A stretch of 8,075 bases of DNA from Saprospiraceae bacterium (GTDB lineage: Bacteria > Bacteroidota > Bacteroidia > Chitinophagales > Saprospiraceae). Every line of letters begins with the position of its first letter. The stretch's first letter is position 1. The translations under genes were made by a program, and so were the position numbers. Below the pieces are notes generated by a model. It had not been told where the DNA came from. It saw only the letters and a program-made list of their open reading frames with translations, and did no database searches. Shown piece after piece: positions 6,224 through 8,075 of this stretch. The stretch is from positions 1 to 8,075 of the forward strand of contig JADZFI010000410.1 of NCBI GenBank assembly GCA_020850025.1, written 5' to 3'.

Positions 6224-8075
6224 GCAGAAATTGGCAACGAGCTCACTGCCGAAATTACCGCCAAAATAGGACCATATAGAACCTCCAAACGGCGAGTATA
6301 ATTCCACGATACCGCCCTCCATTCCATTGCCCCCTGTATCAAACAGATGAAAGGAATAGCACTTGTCCTTTTCCAGACAAAGCTCCTGCGAGAAAAAGCT
6401 GAATTCCGTGGCATAGGGTCCACCGGAAGCCACCACATTGTTTTGATCATCTTTTACCTGCCAGTAGTTCTGTTCCGGATCTTCATTGTTGCTGAAGGCT
6501 AATTGTATCGGAAAACCATCCGGCACCAGCGTAAAGGTGGTGGAGCCACCATCGTTTCCAGGGAATTCATCCTCCCCCTGGCCCTGCACATTGGTGATAT
6601 TCAGTTCCACTGTATTTTGACCGGACTGCAGATTTTGTACAAAGACCTGGATTTGCGTTTGCTGATCAGGGGGCAGGAAAAGCGTTACCGGCAGGTTGGG
6701 TTGCGGCGACCCATTGGCTGTGATCTCTACATCGAATGTAAATTCCTCGCCTAAACCGTTGTTGCGGATAAAGGCACCCAGTAGTGCAGAACCCGGGTTG
6801 CCACATGCCTGCGTTGGTTGGACACCAACAATTTGAAGATCACGATTAGCCCTGTTTTTCACTACAGCATGGGTAGTATCATTGTCAGGTCTTTGATCGC
6901 CGTTTACGGTAGCTTTCAGATCGAAGAAATAGTTACTGCCCACGATGCTCAGGTCTTCAGTTCCTGAAAAAGTGTAATCCGTGGTAGAACCTGCCGCCAG
7001 TGTCCCGGTAAAAGTTTCTGATTTCCAGGCGCCTCCGTTCAAACGGTATGATAGTTCAATATTCGTTTGCGGGGTAAGGCCAAAATTGCGGAACCGGATT
7101 TTTACCGGCTCGCTGGCTGAAAGTCCGGGGCCAGATACTGGCGCCGCAAGGCGAAATGCGCCGACATCTATACTGGATCGTGGAGGGGTGCAGATGTTAA
7201 ACAATTGCAACTCCTGATCAGCTTCAAAAGCTTCCACCAACACATTCCCGAAAATATCGAGCAGGCGGAAGTGTCCGGTCCAGTGAAAGGAGGAAGACTT
7301 CAAATAGAATTTGTAACAGGTATTATCGTCGCCACAGATTTGAGACAGATCCTGTCCTGCGCGACGTTCGCCAAAGGCCAGTCAAATATTGGTCAGACTT
7401 CGCAATTCCCAGTACAAAACACCCGAGCTGGTTTCCGCTTCTGCTGTCATGTAAGACCCGTCCAGATTACCGATAAACTTAATGGCCGACAGCGAATCGT
7501 TGGTGGTTCTTTCATCTTGTACCCCATTTGGCTCGGTGGTGAAAATTTTCAGACCGTTCAAGCCGTCTTTTATTCCAGTGGCATGTAAATCAATGGTATC
7601 TCTTTCTCCCGGGGCAAGATTTCCGGTCCATTCATAAATGTTAAACGGCTGATTGTTAATACGCCAGTGGATTTTGGCGCTGGTAAGGGGCAACCCGGAA
7701 GCATTTCTGAAAATGATACCAAAATCGGTTTCAGATCCGCACACCAGTCCTGGCAGGTTATATTGACCCACCGCAGCCACATCGTTCGACGTGAGTTTTT
7801 GGACCAGGGCTTTCAAAGTGTCGTTACGGGTGAACTGATCGGGCTGATAATGGGTAATGATGCGAACATTATAATCCGAACCTACTACCGACATATCCAC
7901 ATTGGCATTGAAGGTATAATCCACCGATTCGCCGGGAGCTATTTGCCCGGGTACATTTTCTGTAGCAATCAGGTTATCATTCAAAAGCAGAGATATGGAA
8001 ACGCCTTCGGCTGTAACCAAACCGCCATTCCGTATCTTCACCTCAACCGCTTCGTTGGTACCCAGCAAAGCAGAA
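6224..8075 (-). repeat. Two tandem protein modules (A: ~7190-8075, partial; B: 6224-7171)
   Basis: The modules align at protein level in the same order. VDYTFNANVDMSVVGSDY in A matches TDYTFSGTEDLSIVGSNY in B. FTRNDTLKALVQK matches PDNDTTHAVVKN. The YW..(x)..C.....CY.F pair (YWEL ... QIC ... NTCYKFYL) matches YWQV ... ELC ... DKCYSFHL, and both end at a cysteine (LFNIC; VANFC). Each seems to consist of CARDB-like beta sandwiches followed by a domain of the 'CY.F.L.D..G.G' type common in secreted Bacteroidota proteins. Sequence divergence suggests an old duplication. Confidence 0.75.

Larger units (their letters stand above)
5711..8075 (-). pseudogene. T9SS-exported multidomain protein, 5' truncated by window edge and interrupted by an in-frame TGA
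   Basis: One continuous minus-strand frame runs from the window edge to TAA at 5711 except for a TGA at 7384-7382. Upstream of the stop are 230 residues (SALLGTNEAVEVKIRN ... LYWELRSLTNI); downstream are 556 (LAFGERRAGQ ... YVAKVVRK). Order of parts: module A (edge to about 7190), with CARDB-like beta-sandwich segments followed by a cysteine-containing beta domain; module B (about 7171-6224), a diverged copy of A; one SprB-like repeat (about 6211-5993, SGGTPPYQFSLNGG); and a T9SS sorting domain (about 5956-5714, IAYPNPTSG ... SGVYFARV). Such tails usually follow a catalytic domain, often a peptidase, or belong to adhesins; that part lies beyond the window. The stop falls inside module A, where module B reads straight through, so this looks like a nonsense mutation or base-call error in a once intact gene. 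If real, the product lacks its export signal. Confidence 0.8.

Noticed and set aside
5711..7303. A separate leftward gene starting at TTG 7303
   Set aside because: Coding similarity to module B continues upstream of 7303 to the TGA at 7384, so the TTG lies inside a domain; no promoter or ribosome-binding site is visible there.
7382..7384. TGA read as tryptophan or selenocysteine (recoding)
   Set aside because: Two other genes in the window use TGA as their stop (ending at 1087 and 4471), and I see no hairpin that clearly resembles a selenocysteine insertion element next to it; a point mutation or sequencing error is simpler.

Overview
The window looks like chromosomal DNA from a Bacteroidota bacterium, most likely from the Saprospiria/Chitinophagia side of the phylum; the class is my inference. 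The phylum call rests on two proteins with type IX secretion system (T9SS) type A C-terminal sorting domains, SprB-like 'GG..PY.Y.W' repeats, weak A-rich leaders without clear Shine-Dalgarno sequences, and TAnnTTTG-like promoter boxes. Genes end in TAG, TGA and TAA, which fits the standard bacterial code. I see no RNA genes, CRISPR arrays, transposase genes or phage genes.

Layout from left to right: (1) 1-920 (+) is the 3' end of a large secreted or surface protein with three SprB-type repeats and a T9SS sorting domain. (2) 921-1086 is a convergent gap filled by a long, nearly perfect hairpin: 37-nt arms with one mismatch around a 69-nt loop that is itself self-complementary, next to degenerate 15-bp repeats. 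(3) 1087-3261 (-) is a complete prolyl oligopeptidase (S9A) with an intact catalytic triad and a lipoprotein-like N-terminus. (4) 3262-3334 is a short divergent promoter region. (5) 3335-4471 (+) is an exported protein of unknown function with a helical N-terminal half, a proline-rich linker and a C-terminal domain. (6) 4468-5499 (+) is murB, overlapping the previous gene by an ATGA junction. (7) 5500-5710 is a second convergent gap holding a strong intrinsic terminator oriented for leftward transcription. (8) 5711-8075 (-) is the 3' part of another large T9SS-exported multidomain protein, interrupted by an in-frame TGA at 7382-7384.

The window does not read as one dedicated system. It combines cell-envelope housekeeping (murB and its exported partner of unknown function), a proline-specific peptidase, and two unrelated T9SS cargo proteins at the edges. 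The most notable observations are the nonsense codon that separates the long T9SS protein from its own sorting domain, the tandem module duplication that shows the reading frame is homologous on both sides of that stop, and the long hairpin between the convergent genes, which resembles a miniature palindromic mobile or repetitive element that could also act as a two-way terminator.
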